From: Leeuwenhoekiella palythoae
GTDB lineage: Bacteria; Bacteroidota; Bacteroidia; Flavobacteriales; Flavobacteriaceae
Direction: 5' to 3'
Length of the DNA stretch: 64,000 nt
NCBI RefSeq assembly: GCF_900130045.1
Contig: NZ_FQXT01000001.1
Location: forward strand, 1-64,000
Shown here: one piece after another, positions 1 through 9,270 of the stretch
How the letters are laid out: the number at the start of each line of letters is the position of its first letter
How positions within the stretch are numbered: the stretch's first letter is position 1
The notes under the pieces: model-generated
The model's input: the letters and a program-made list of their open reading frames with translations, nothing else
Database searches by the model: none
Told to the model about the DNA's origin: nothing
Translations under genes and position numbers: made by a program

Positions 1-57
1 TGTAGGCTCTTGCCCTACGTTTCCGATTAACTGAACTTGATTTCTTAGTGTACTCAT
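1..57 (-). CDS. ssb: Single-stranded DNA-binding protein, N-terminal fragment (cut by window edge)
   Basis: Only the first 19 codons lie inside the window, reading leftwards off the edge. They translate to MSTLRNQVQLIGNVGQEPT, which matches the first beta strand of the OB fold in Bacteroidota SSB proteins. The protein should bind single-stranded DNA during replication or transfer. SSB copies starting this way are often found on Bacteroidota conjugative elements and plasmids, but 19 residues cannot separate an element copy from the housekeeping gene. The same frame stays open upstream to an ATG at 219, so a longer product cannot be excluded. The start at 57 is chosen because it fits the family. 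Confidence 0.75.
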   Translation of the reverse strand, partial: MSTLRNQVQLIGNVGQEPT

Positions 58-603
58 AACTCTAAAATTTAGATGATTAAAAATGCTGCCCAAACCCTTT
101 GGACAATTTGCGTTTATACCTTTAAAAAATGATTTACTTATGTTATCCTGAGCGTTTGCCTTTTTTGTTTTTAAGGTTTTTGATTCCGCTTCTTTTTGTA
201 TGTTTTGAACTGATTTCATAAGATTTCTTTTTGATTTACTTCCATTTAATGCCTATCGCTGTTCCCCTTTTTGTTGCTGATATGTTTTTAAGAGTTTGAA
301 TTAGTATGGACATATAAATGCGGTTATGCTGTCCGGCTAATTTCAAACTATTGATATTTTGCTTTCAAAAAAAGAGAAGTACAGCGATGCTGCTTAAGGG
401 AATTCAAAAAGCTAACGAGGGAGGTTTTAAAACTTAAGAAGGCGAGCAAAATATTGGAACCCAAAACTTAAAAGTAGAGAACGATTTCTAAGGAGTCCGT
501 ATTAAATTTAATGGAATAATAAAATGAATTAGCACATCATAAATTGCTTCCTTCCTATATTGAGGTAAACTTCTTACTAGTTATAGTATATCAAAATGTT
601 ATT
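58..603. other. Intergenic stretch without a convincing gene
   Basis: AT-rich sequence between the ssb fragment and the small membrane protein gene. The ssb frame is open through it from 255 to 58 on the minus strand, with a possible ATG at 219, but the peptide (rich in Lys, Ser and Asn) resembles no family I know. The part from 256 to 603 shows only very short open frames. No clear terminator, RNA gene or repeat was seen. Confidence 0.5.
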
Positions 604-861
604 ATGGAATATATAGGTTGGATTGGCGCATTACTATTTATTATCTCCTACTTACTTTTAAGTCTTGATTACCTCTCTGCTCAAAAATACTTGTATCACA
701 TTTTAAATGCTCTTGGGGCTTTATGCCTAGTGATAAATGCATTGGTTATTGATGATTACCCAAACATATTTGTGAATGCTGTTTGGGGATTGATTGCATT
801 AGTTGCTGTAATAAAGAGAATGCAACCTACTATAAAAGGAAAATCACGTGGTAAAATTTAG
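604..861 (+). CDS. Small CBU_0592-like integral membrane protein
   Basis: An 85-residue protein made almost entirely of three hydrophobic segments (residues about 2-22, 27-45 and 52-72) with a short basic tail. The pattern GALLFIISYLLLS, then LSAQKYLYHILNALGA, then NAVWGLIALVA is typical of the CBU_0592-like membrane family, whose function is unknown. The frame is open upstream to a TTG at 544, but the ATG at 604 is preferred because the family starts directly with the first membrane segment. Its 3' end overlaps the tail of the convergent TetR gene by 18 bases. Confidence 0.7.
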   Translation: MEYIGWIGALLFIISYLLLSLDYLSAQKYLYHILNALGALCLVINALVIDDYPNIFVNAVWGLIALVAVIKRMQPTIKGKSRGKI

Positions 862-1446
862 CAACTCAAGGCTATATTTTGTGTAGATAGCTACTTGTTT
901 TTTATATCTCGCTTCAGACTCTTCGAACATTCCTAAGTAGTAATAGGCACCATCAATTAGGGCAAAAATAACTTCAGTTACCTCTTTCAAATTAGTATTA
1001 TTTATAACACTGTTTGATTTAGCTTCAAGTAATCTTTGATATAATACTTGGTGTAATTCAAGTAGGTATGATTTAAAACTGTTTTTAAATTCAGGTACTC
1101 GATAGATAAGTGCATAACAGCTATAAAAAACACCATCATCAAAATAGCTATTCCAGGCTCTGGTAAATAAATTTTCAATAAAAAGCACTAAATGTTCTTT
1201 AGTGTTCATCACACCTATATCCTCAGAAATCATTACGTTAAGATGCTGTTCTAGGATATATTCATTTAATCCAATCAAGAGTTCCTCCCTATTCTCAAAG
1301 TAGTGTAGAACTAATCCTTTGCTGATATCCATATGCTGGGCAAGCTTAGCTATAGAGGCATTCTCCAGTCCCAATTGACGCGATACTTCATAAAACGCAA
1401 TGATAATTTCTTTCCTTCTTTGCTCGCTAATATTTTTTCTACCCAT
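844..1446 (-). CDS. TetR/AcrR family transcriptional regulator (BetI-like)
   Basis: A 200-residue one-component repressor. The N-terminal helix-turn-helix (about residues 10-55) carries the family pattern, with ISKGLVLHYFENREELL forming the recognition helix and the following turn. The remainder is an all-helical ligand-binding and dimer domain that cannot be assigned a ligand. The start at 1446 (MGRKNISEQRR) is chosen over an upstream ATG at 1509, because TetR proteins begin close to the HTH. The gene is divergent from the phosphodiesterase-SusC-SusD operon, and an imperfect palindrome at 1539-1556 lies between them, so it probably controls that operon and itself. A TetR regulator over a Sus-type pair is uncommon. 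Confidence 0.88.
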   Translation of the reverse strand: MGRKNISEQRRKEIIIAFYEVSRQLGLENASIAKLAQHMDISKGLVLHYFENREELLIGLNEYILEQHLNVMISEDIGVMNTKEHLVLFIENLFTRAWNSYFDDGVFYSCYALIYRVPEFKNSFKSYLLELHQVLYQRLLEAKSNSVINNTNLKEVTEVIFALIDGAYYYLGMFEESEARYKKQVAIYTKYSLELLNFTT

Positions 1447-1538
1447 ACTAAAATTTATCAAAAATAGACTTTTCAATTTTTTATTGAATTCTGTAAAACA
1501 TAATAACACAAAGACAACATTTAAGTAATCATTATTTA

Positions 1539-1556
1539 ATTGAACGATTGGTCAAT
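1539..1556. promoter_or_regulatory. Probable TetR operator
   Basis: The 18-base sequence ATTGAACGATTGGTCAAT is an imperfect palindrome (7 of 9 pairs match). Palindromes with outer ATTGA and inner C/G pairs of this sort are typical TetR-family targets. It lies between the TetR start (1446) and the phosphodiesterase start (1602), the usual place for a shared operator. Confidence 0.55.
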
Positions 1557-1601
1557 CTATTTTTCTTGTCTGCTACTTTTGATGCCATCAAATCAAAAAA
1601 T

Positions 1602-2861
1602 ATGCATCTCAAAAAAACAGTATTACTTATTACGTTATTCGCCTCAATTATAAACTTGAATGCTCAGTTGCAAAAAACTACTTCAATTAAGCAAAAAGTA
1701 GTCTTCATTATAGTTGATGGCATTGCTTACGACATGATCGTGAACAACCCCTCACCTCGATTGGATGAAATTGCTGGCGAAGGATCGATAACCCAAGCAT
1801 ATGTTGGAGGTTTAAAAGAAGGATATTCTGAAACGCCTACAATTTCTGCTGTTGGTTATAATAGCCTACTTACAGGGGTATGGGCAAATAAACACAATGT
1901 TTGGGGCAACAGTATTAAAGATCCTAATTATAATTATCCTACAATTTTTAGACTATTCAAAGATCAATATCCGAATGGCAAAACCGCTGTATTCTCTACT
2001 TGGTTGGACAATCGCACAAAACTTATAGGAGAAGGCTTAGATCAGACAAGAGCGGTTGAAGTTGATTATAAATTTGATGGATACGAACTTGATACTATTA
2101 GGTTCCCACACGATGCCAAACGTGAGTACATTAAAAATATAGATGCGCTAGTGGCTAAAGAAGCTGCATTTACTATAAAAACACAGGCTCCGGATCTTTC
2201 TTGGGTTTATCTAGAATATTCGGATGATATGGGCCACGGCTATGGAGATAGTCCACAACTTACTGCAGCCATTAAATACGAAGATAGTTTAATTGGTTCC
2301 ATCTACGATGCAGTGAAATTTCGAGAACAAAGCCACCAAGAAGACTGGCTGTTTCTAGTAACAACAGATCACGGACGATCGCCTAAGGATGGAAAACATC
2401 ACGGAGGACAGACAGATAGAGAACGTAGTACCTGGATTGTTACTAACAGTAAAAACACCAACACTTATTTCGACACGCAAATACCCGCTATCGTAGATCT
2501 GCTGCCTACAATGACTAGTTTTTTAAACCTAGATGTAGCCAAAGATATACGTTCAGAGTGGGATGGGGTTTCTCTTATTGATCCTGTTGATTTCATAAAT
2601 GTTCAAGCTGAAGTGTTAGATAATCGACTGCATTTAGAATGGGAAACTTTAGGAAACAAGAATACCCAAGTCAGCATTTTGATAACCAACACTAATGATA
2701 AGAAGTTGGGTGGAAAAGATAACTATACCAAAATCGGTCAAACTTCCTTGGGATCAGAACGGTTTGATATTGTTCTAAAAAAAGGTAAAAAACTTCCGGT
2801 TAAAATTCTTCTACAGACGGAAAACACCACTCAAAATGTTTGGATTATCTCAAATAATTAA
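1602..2861 (+). CDS. Exported nucleotide pyrophosphatase/phosphodiesterase-like hydrolase (alkaline phosphatase superfamily)
   Basis: A 419-residue protein with a Sec signal peptide (LKKTVLLITLFASIINLNAQ) and no lipobox cysteine, so probably periplasmic. It has the metal-site motifs of the alkaline phosphatase superfamily: VVFIIVDGIAYD near residue 39, the nucleophile loop SAVGYNSLLTG, DDMGHGYG, and TTDHGRSPKDGKHHGG. These match the type I phosphodiesterase/nucleotide pyrophosphatase branch, which cuts phosphoester or pyrophosphate bonds with two metal ions. The last 80 residues form an added beta-rich domain. The start at 1602 is chosen because it begins the signal peptide; an upstream GTG/ATG-like extension to 1548 lacks that logic. 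It is first in an operon with SusC and SusD, suggesting that its product, or an organophosphate, is imported. Confidence 0.85.
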   Translation: MHLKKTVLLITLFASIINLNAQLQKTTSIKQKVVFIIVDGIAYDMIVNNPSPRLDEIAGEGSITQAYVGGLKEGYSETPTISAVGYNSLLTGVWANKHNVWGNSIKDPNYNYPTIFRLFKDQYPNGKTAVFSTWLDNRTKLIGEGLDQTRAVEVDYKFDGYELDTIRFPHDAKREYIKNIDALVAKEAAFTIKTQAPDLSWVYLEYSDDMGHGYGDSPQLTAAIKYEDSLIGSIYDAVKFREQSHQEDWLFLVTTDHGRSPKDGKHHGGQTDRERSTWIVTNSKNTNTYFDTQIPAIVDLLPTMTSFLNLDVAKDIRSEWDGVSLIDPVDFINVQAEVLDNRLHLEWETLGNKNTQVSILITNTNDKKLGGKDNYTKIGQTSLGSERFDIVLKKGKKLPVKILLQTENTTQNVWIISNN

Positions 2862-2892
2862 TCAACAAAAAAGCAATTAATTTCAAAATGAC

Positions 2893-5800
2893 ATGAAGAA
2901 AATCTTTACCCTTTTTATCCTTTTAGTATCTCTGGTCTCGTTTGCTCAGCAGACAGTTAAAGGTATAGTCAAAGACCCTAACGGGGTGCCCTTGGGAGGC
3001 GTTACTGTTATGATCCCTGATAGTTCTCGAGGGACAGTAACTGATTTCGATGGAAATTTCAGTATTGAAGTGAATAGTGGCGAGACCTTACAATTTTCCT
3101 ACGTTGGTTTTACAAAGCAAGAAGTAGTTATCTCAAATCAATCGGTTCTTGAAATTATTATGGCAGAAGATGCGCAAGCTCTTGATGCTGTAGTTGTAAC
3201 AGCCTTAGGAATCAAAAAAGAGAAAAAAGCGCTGGGATACGCAGTTCAAGAAGTTGAAGGCGATAATCTAGAAAAAGCTAAAGAACCCAATTTTGTCAAT
3301 CAACTTTCAGGTCGCGTTGCTGGGTTGAATATTAAGAACTCGACTGATCTGTTTCAAAATCCCACCATCGAGTTACGTGGCGCTACTCCCCTACTAGTAA
3401 TTGATGGAATTCCTGATCGCACGTTAGATATCTGGAAAATTAATTCGGACGATATTGAAAGTATAAGTGTTTTAAAAGGTGCTACTGCTTCTGCACTTTA
3501 CGGTTCTGTAGGAAGAAATGGGGCAATTATGATTACAACAAAACGAGGTAAAAAAGGTAAACTCAATGTAAGCTTCAATAATTCTACCTTATTTCAGACA
3601 GATTTCATCCGGGTGCCTGATGTTCAAACGACCTACGGAAACGGAAATCGAGGCGTTTATGCTTATGTGAATGGAAGTGGATCCGGTACTGAAGGTGGAG
3701 GATGGATCTGGGGACCACGCCTAGATCAGCAGGATCCTACTACTACAAGCGGTTTTTATGAAACCACGCAGTACAACAGTCCAATAGATCCCAACACAGG
3801 AGAATTAATTCCAATACCCTTCACATCTAGAGGTAAAGATAATATCAAAAATTTCTTCGAAACAGGAATTATACAGTCCAACAATGTAAGTGTTGGTTGG
3901 GGTAATGATAAGGCTGACGTTCGTCTCTCTTTATCTAACAATTATCAGAAAGGAATTGTTCCTAATACAGATTTGAAAAACACATCATTCAACCTTGCTG
4001 GTACCATAAGACCTACTGATAAACTTACATTAAATGGCTCTTTAACCTACAATAAGCAATTCACTAGTAACTTTCCTGAAGTTGGTTATGGCCCTACTAA
4101 CTATCTCTATAACCTGATATTATGGACAGGTACAGATGTTGATATTAGAGATTTAAAAAATTACTGGCGCGAAGGTCAAGAAGGCATACAGCAACGTCAT
4201 TTTAATATATCCTATTATAACAACCCCTACTTTCAGGCATATGAATATGAAAGAGGTTATAATAAGACCAACATTTATGGTAATGCTTCCTTCAACTATG
4301 AAATCAACGATGCCTTAAGTCTAAGAGGACGTACAGGGGTAAATGAATACAGTCTTTATCGAACTTATAAAGAACCTAAAAGTTATATCGGTTATGGTAA
4401 TAAATCCAGAGGAAACTTTTCAATTGCACAAACGGAGTATTTCGATATCACTTCAGATTTAGCACTACACTTTGAAAAGAAAATTTCAGATAATTTTGGG
4501 ATCACAGCAGAAGGAGCATATGTCAATTATTATAGAAATTCAAAAAACACGTCTCAGTCTACTGACGGATTGAATGTCCCCGGTTTTTACAATTTAGCAA
4601 ATAATGCTGGCGCTACATTATTAGGTTCCAATCGTGAAGAAAAAGAAACCATCAACAGCTTTTACGGTTTTATTGATCTTGAGTTCTATAACGCATTTTA
4701 TCTATCATTAACAGGACGTAACGATAAAGTCTCAACATTACCTGAGGGTAACAATTCATTCTTTTATCCGTCTGTTTCCGGTTCGGTTGTACTAAGCAGT
4801 CTATTTGAAATGCCACAGTGGATAAGTTTTGCCAAACTTAGAGGTTCTTGGTCTCGAGTTTCTGAGGGTAAAATTGGCAGTGATCCTTATGATTATATTT
4901 TAGCGTATGAAAAAGGAACGATTTGGAATGGTACACCGTCAACCTACTTTGGCAGTAATTTACTTTCTCCAAATTTAGAACCAGAAACCTCAGACACTTG
5001 GGAAGTTGGTGCAAATATAAGAACCTTAAATAATCGACTTGGATTGGATATTGCTTACTACCAAGCTAGAGATTATAATAATTTAATATATAGCCCCATT
5101 TCTGATGCTTCTGGGTATAGTAGTATTTTATTGAATGGAAATGAATTTCAAAGAAAAGGTATAGAATTAACGCTAGATGCGACACCTATTAAAAATGAAA
5201 ACTTTAGCTGGAACACTCAGATAAATTTAAGTCATTACCGCAGATACCAAGAAGAAATCTATGGCGATCGTGAGCAAACTGAAGGATATATTCGTGTTGG
5301 TGATAGAACTGACAAAATATATACTGGAGTCTATCAAACTAATGCTGAAGGAGATGTAATTTTTGAAAATGGATTACCAGTTTCAGATCCATATGATCGA
5401 TTCATTGGCTATGATGAACCTGACTTAACTTATGGAATTTCTAATAGTTTACAGTATGAAAACATCTCCTTATCATTCTTATTTGATGGTCGCTTAGGTG
5501 GTTTGATGTATTCAAATACAAACCAGAAAATGTGGTGGGGAGGTACTTCTAAAGGAACAGTAAATCAGTTTAGAGAAGATGCTGTAAATGGTGAAAATAC
5601 ATATATAGGAAATGGTGTTGTGGTCACAGGTGGTTCGGTTAGCTACGATGTTAATGGAACCATTACAGAAGATACGCGTACTTACGCTCCTAATGATGTA
5701 CCTGTAAACTATATCAGTTTTATGCAGAGCACTAGTAATTACCACAATAAGAATTACCATTATTACAAAGAAACCTTTATAAAGCTAAGAGAAGTAACGC

Positions 5801-5985
5801 TAACCTACCAATTCAATGAAGCGTTCTTAGAACGAACACCATTTAAAAGCTTAGACGTTTCCCTTGTAGGCCGTAATCTATGGTTAGCATCCGATATTCC
5901 TAATGTTGATCCTGACTCAGGAGTAGATAATCTTCAAGCTCCGGCGACCCGCAATATTGGATTTAACATCAATGCAAAATTTTAA
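2893..5985 (+). CDS. SusC/RagA-type TonB-dependent outer membrane transporter
   Basis: A 1030-residue protein with a signal peptide (MKKIFTLFILLVSLVSFAQ), a carboxypeptidase-D-like regulatory domain at about 20-100 (VKGIVKDPNGVPLGGVTV, GTVTDFDGNFSI), a plug domain at about 110-220 (VLKGATASALYGSVGRNGAI), and a long C-terminal beta barrel ending in aromatic-rich strands (NIGFNINAKF). SusC proteins form the channel through which nutrients held by SusD enter the periplasm, powered by TonB-ExbBD. It follows the phosphodiesterase by 31 bases and precedes SusD by 12 bases, so the three are surely co-transcribed. The substrate cannot be read from sequence; the phosphodiesterase neighbour points to a phosphate-bearing compound. 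Confidence 0.93.
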   Translation: MKKIFTLFILLVSLVSFAQQTVKGIVKDPNGVPLGGVTVMIPDSSRGTVTDFDGNFSIEVNSGETLQFSYVGFTKQEVVISNQSVLEIIMAEDAQALDAVVVTALGIKKEKKALGYAVQEVEGDNLEKAKEPNFVNQLSGRVAGLNIKNSTDLFQNPTIELRGATPLLVIDGIPDRTLDIWKINSDDIESISVLKGATASALYGSVGRNGAIMITTKRGKKGKLNVSFNNSTLFQTDFIRVPDVQTTYGNGNRGVYAYVNGSGSGTEGGGWIWGPRLDQQDPTTTSGFYETTQYNSPIDPNTGELIPIPFTSRGKDNIKNFFETGIIQSNNVSVGWGNDKADVRLSLSNNYQKGIVPNTDLKNTSFNLAGTIRPTDKLTLNGSLTYNKQFTSNFPEVGYGPTNYLYNLILWTGTDVDIRDLKNYWREGQEGIQQRHFNISYYNNPYFQAYEYERGYNKTNIYGNASFNYEINDALSLRGRTGVNEYSLYRTYKEPKSYIGYGNKSRGNFSIAQTEYFDITSDLALHFEKKISDNFGITAEGAYVNYYRNSKNTSQSTDGLNVPGFYNLANNAGATLLGSNREEKETINSFYGFIDLEFYNAFYLSLTGRNDKVSTLPEGNNSFFYPSVSGSVVLSSLFEMPQWISFAKLRGSWSRVSEGKIGSDPYDYILAYEKGTIWNGTPSTYFGSNLLSPNLEPETSDTWEVGANIRTLNNRLGLDIAYYQARDYNNLIYSPISDASGYSSILLNGNEFQRKGIELTLDATPIKNENFSWNTQINLSHYRRYQEEIYGDREQTEGYIRVGDRTDKIYTGVYQTNAEGDVIFENGLPVSDPYDRFIGYDEPDLTYGISNSLQYENISLSFLFDGRLGGLMYSNTNQKMWWGGTSKGTVNQFREDAVNGENTYIGNGVVVTGGSVSYDVNGTITEDTRTYAPNDVPVNYISFMQSTSNYHNKNYHYYKETFIKLREVTLTYQFNEAFLERTPFKSLDVSLVGRNLWLASDIPNVDPDSGVDNLQAPATRNIGFNINAKF

Positions 5986-5997
5986 TACACCAAATTA

Positions 5998-7443
5998 ATG
6001 ATGATGAAAAAGTATCTAATTATATTCTCTCTACTACTGCTTGCTGGATGTTCTAAAGTTGAAGATTTACAAAACGACCCTAACCGGGCCACTCAAGTAA
6101 GTCCAGATTTACTCCTAACCACAATTGAGACTACAGCCTTTAATAATGTAAGTCTTAATGCTGCATTAGCTAGTAGACAATTAACATTTACAGATGGCAC
6201 CAATCAATATCAGTATTATAACTGGCAACGAGCTGGTTTTGGTCAATACGATGATCTAAAACAAGTTTATAAAATGATTCAAGAATCTCAACGTACAGAT
6301 TCACAGGTGTATCAAATTTTGGCAAAGTTTTTCAATGCTTATTACGCTATTGAACTAACCCGTGTATTTGGCGACGTACCTTATACAGAAGCTGTAGGTG
6401 CTGAGATAGGAATTTATACTCCTTCTTATGACCGTCAAGAGCTAATTTATGCATCAGCCCTTGATTCTCTTAGGGCTGCTGGTTTAGAATTAGCTCAAAA
6501 CACTGAAACTATTCGTGGTGATGTTATTTATGAGGGAAATAAAAAACAATGGCAAAAACTAATAAATAGTTATAGTCTTAGAGTTCTAATGAGCCTATCC
6601 AATAAAGTTGATCAGACCGATATTGATATTGTTGGCCGGTTTAATGAAATCTTGAATAATTTTGATCAATTCCCAATATTTGAATCTAATTCAGATAATG
6701 CATCTTTAGTTTATGTAGATATTCAAGACAATCGCTATCCGTTATTTAATGATAATTCGCTTCAAACAGCCTATTATATGGAACAAACCTTTGTAGAAAG
6801 GCTTCAAAACTATGAAGATCCTAGATTGTTTATGATGGCGGACAAAAAGCCAAATGCATCAAATTTAAACGTGGAGGATTTTTCAGCATATGGTGGTTTG
6901 TATGGTAGCGCACCTTTAAGCGATAACGGATCTAAAGCCGTTAGTGGAGAGGCCTCTCGAATTAAGCCGCGATATTATAACAATCCTGTAAATGAGCCTT
7001 CAATACTTATGAGCTATGCTGAACTTCAATTTACACTAGCAGAAGCAGCTGCGCGCGGTTGGATTTCAGAACCAAGTGAACCGTATTATAAGTCAGGAAT
7101 AGCTGCATCTTTAGCTTTCTATGGTATATCGGAGGCTGAAGATTACTTAAATAATCCTACAATTCAATTAAATAGTAATGAAGACCTAGAGTCTATACTT
7201 ACTCAAAAGCACATTGCCTTGTTTTTGAATACTGGTTGGCAGAGTTTTTATGATCAAAGAAGAACAGGTTTTCCCGAATTTAATGTAGATGGTGGTGGAA
7301 TTTTAAATAATGGTTTGATCCCAAAACGCTTTATGTATCCTCAAAATGAAAGCATCAACAACCCGGAAAATCTAAACGAAGCGATTAATCGACAATTCCC
7401 TTCGGGTGACAATATAAACGCTTCGATGTGGCTCATTGATTAA
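5998..7443 (+). CDS. SusD/RagB-family nutrient-binding outer membrane lipoprotein
   Basis: A 481-residue lipoprotein with a lipobox (LLLLAGC) near residue 18 followed by KVEDLQNDPNRA, a start seen in the SusD-like_2 branch of the family. The body contains the helical TPR-like scaffold that caps the SusC channel, with IIe/Tyr-rich motifs such as FNAYYAIELTRVFGDVPYTEA and the C-terminal FLNTGWQSFYDQRRTGFPEF. It should sit on the cell surface and deliver ligand to the SusC encoded 12 bases upstream. Three Met codons run in tandem at the start, so 5998 and 6004 are equally possible. A strong hairpin follows the stop. Confidence 0.92.
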   Translation: MMMKKYLIIFSLLLLAGCSKVEDLQNDPNRATQVSPDLLLTTIETTAFNNVSLNAALASRQLTFTDGTNQYQYYNWQRAGFGQYDDLKQVYKMIQESQRTDSQVYQILAKFFNAYYAIELTRVFGDVPYTEAVGAEIGIYTPSYDRQELIYASALDSLRAAGLELAQNTETIRGDVIYEGNKKQWQKLINSYSLRVLMSLSNKVDQTDIDIVGRFNEILNNFDQFPIFESNSDNASLVYVDIQDNRYPLFNDNSLQTAYYMEQTFVERLQNYEDPRLFMMADKKPNASNLNVEDFSAYGGLYGSAPLSDNGSKAVSGEASRIKPRYYNNPVNEPSILMSYAELQFTLAEAAARGWISEPSEPYYKSGIAASLAFYGISEAEDYLNNPTIQLNSNEDLESILTQKHIALFLNTGWQSFYDQRRTGFPEFNVDGGGILNNGLIPKRFMYPQNESINNPENLNEAINRQFPSGDNINASMWLID

Positions 7444-7461
7444 ATTGCATCTGCTTAACAA

Positions 7462-7501
7462 ATTTAAAAAGCTATGATTTTAAAATCATAGCTTTTTAAA
7501 T
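7462..7501. terminator. Hairpin terminator after the first SusD
   Basis: A perfect 40-base palindrome 18 bases after the SusD stop. The core stem is AAAAAGCTATGATTTT and its exact complement, which ends in a T run on the plus strand. By symmetry it can also stop transcription from the other side. Confidence 0.75.
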
Positions 7502-7819
7502 AATTATTCAATTACGAGCTGTTGGAATTAAGATTATTAAATCACTATATCCTTTAACGGGTCTTCATTTAAGGTTTTAATTCTAGCCTATAATCATTAT
7601 TGAATGCTAGTTCAACAGTGTAGCAAACAAAATTTTCTAAGTACTTCTGCTTTTATAGTAATTGAAAGTCCAAGAGTGTATCTTATCCAACGAATCTTAA
7701 ACTCTTATCAATGATTATTACCTTGTACTTGCCACAAAGAATCTTCTTTGATTCTACTAATTTTGGAAGTAATAAAAAATCTCTGAATTGTGCATTTTAT
7801 GGAGTAAAATAGTCAAAAA
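7502..7819. other. Intergenic stretch, possible eroded coding remnant on the minus strand
   Basis: No intact gene. On the minus strand between about 7790 and 7570, short protein-like pieces appear in different frames: one containing FRDFLLLPKLVESKK and GKYKVIIIDKSLRFVG, then one containing KYLENFVCYTVELAFNNDYR and ending in LELKP. Stops and frame changes separate them. This could be the decayed end of a gene, or chance in AT-rich DNA; I do not recognise a family. Confidence 0.25.
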
Positions 7820-9187
7820 CTAGAATTTAACCTTATACTCCGCTTTCATCCAATCATAAGGAGCTCGTGCAACCCATTGACCTCGTGTAAAATCAGGAAA
7901 CTCCTGCGGTTCACCATTATTTTCAATGGAAGCTTCTGAAAGCGGGGTTATCGCACTCCAAGCTGCAGCATCATATGCATCAATTGGTGGAGCAATATTA
8001 GCAATAGCAGATTCGACAAAAGCTTTCATTACAAAGTAGTCCATTCCTCCATGACCCGCACCAGTGGCTTCTTCTCCATATTTTTTCCAGACTGGATGGT
8101 CATATTTTTTCAACCACTCTTGTGAGTCATCCCAACGATGTGGTTGTGATTCTCCTTCAATATAGATACGATCTCCATCCTTCTCCCAAAGTCCGTTTGC
8201 GCCTTGCACTCGAAATCCTAGAGAATACGGTCTAGGTAAATTAGTGTCGTGAGTTACAATTATGGTTTCTCCATTAGCACATTCTATGGTTGAGGTGATT
8301 ATATCACCTTGTTTAAATTTAATCTTGGCATTGGGATGATCTTTACCTCCCTGATCTACAACATACTTGTGTAACCCCACCGCTTTAGTTGCATTGGCTG
8401 TCATACTGGTAAACCGATTCCCCCTATTAATATCCGCCATTGCCGCAATTGGTCCAACCCCGTGTGTTGGATACGTATCGCCGTTACGGTACACTGAATG
8501 TTTAGTGCGCCATTTTGCTTCAGAAAGTCCCTTTTCTCCAAATTCAACCCCACCTCCATAAGGCTGCTTACCATCATTAAATTTTACTGCTCTAAGATCG
8601 TGTTGGTATCCACAACGATAGTGTAGCATTTCACCAAAAACATTTTGTTTTACCATGTTTAGGACAGCCATAACATCTCTACGAAAGTTCACATTCTCCA
8701 AAAACATCATATGCGTTCCAGTAGCTTCGTGTGTATTCACTAAGTCCCAGCACTCTTCTATCGTTTGGGAAGCTGAAACTTCAAGTCCGGCATAAACACC
8801 TGCTTTCATAGCCGCCACTGCCATTTTAGTATGCCATAACCAAGGGGTAGCAATGATCACTGCATCTACTTCTTTGGAATCCAAAAGATTCAAATAGTCG
8901 TTTTCATTGTTACCAAATACCAAAGGTTTCCGTCTTCCGTCTTTTTCAATCAAATCTAAGGCGATCTCAATACGTTTGGGATCGATATCACAAATAGCAG
9001 TAATTTCAGTGTCCTTACGATGAATCGCATTATTAAGGTGATTGGTTCCTCGTAAACCAACTCCAATAAATGCAATCTTCAATTTTTCAGAGCTGTATTT
9101 AGTATTAGGAAAAACTAAATTGGGTGCAAGGGTTATCCCTGCTCCAACAATAGCTGATCCTTTAATAAAGTTTCTTCTTGAGTTCAT
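7820..9187 (-). CDS. GH109-like Gfo/Idh/MocA protein, probable alpha-N-acetylgalactosaminidase, Tat-exported
   Basis: A 455-residue protein starting with a twin-arginine signal (NSRRNFIKGSAIVGAGITLA), so it is folded with its cofactor before export. A Rossmann NAD-binding domain follows (AFIGVGLRGTNHL), then the Gfo/Idh/MocA C-terminal domain. Signatures THGVGPIAAMADINRGNRF and GHGGMDYFV match glycoside hydrolase family 109, whose members use NAD+ in an oxidation-elimination mechanism to remove alpha-linked GalNAc. Many related Tat-type oxidoreductases have no proven activity, so the substrate is inferred. It is the last gene of the SusC-SusD-DUF3472 operon, and the GalNAc-type kinase and epimerase genes upstream support the assignment. 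Confidence 0.8.
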   Translation of the reverse strand: MNSRRNFIKGSAIVGAGITLAPNLVFPNTKYSSEKLKIAFIGVGLRGTNHLNNAIHRKDTEITAICDIDPKRIEIALDLIEKDGRRKPLVFGNNENDYLNLLDSKEVDAVIIATPWLWHTKMAVAAMKAGVYAGLEVSASQTIEECWDLVNTHEATGTHMMFLENVNFRRDVMAVLNMVKQNVFGEMLHYRCGYQHDLRAVKFNDGKQPYGGGVEFGEKGLSEAKWRTKHSVYRNGDTYPTHGVGPIAAMADINRGNRFTSMTANATKAVGLHKYVVDQGGKDHPNAKIKFKQGDIITSTIECANGETIIVTHDTNLPRPYSLGFRVQGANGLWEKDGDRIYIEGESQPHRWDDSQEWLKKYDHPVWKKYGEEATGAGHGGMDYFVMKAFVESAIANIAPPIDAYDAAAWSAITPLSEASIENNGEPQEFPDFTRGQWVARAPYDWMKAEYKVKF

Positions 9188-9270
9188 AATCTAATTCTTA
9201 AATAATATGATTTTAATTTTTATTACAGTAGTATTTTGAAGGAGGTAAATATATTATCTACATTCAGCTT

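Noticed and set aside
256-540. Short Lys/Arg-rich frames near 370-480
   Set aside because: They lack start codons at sensible places and are below 40 codons, with no family pattern.
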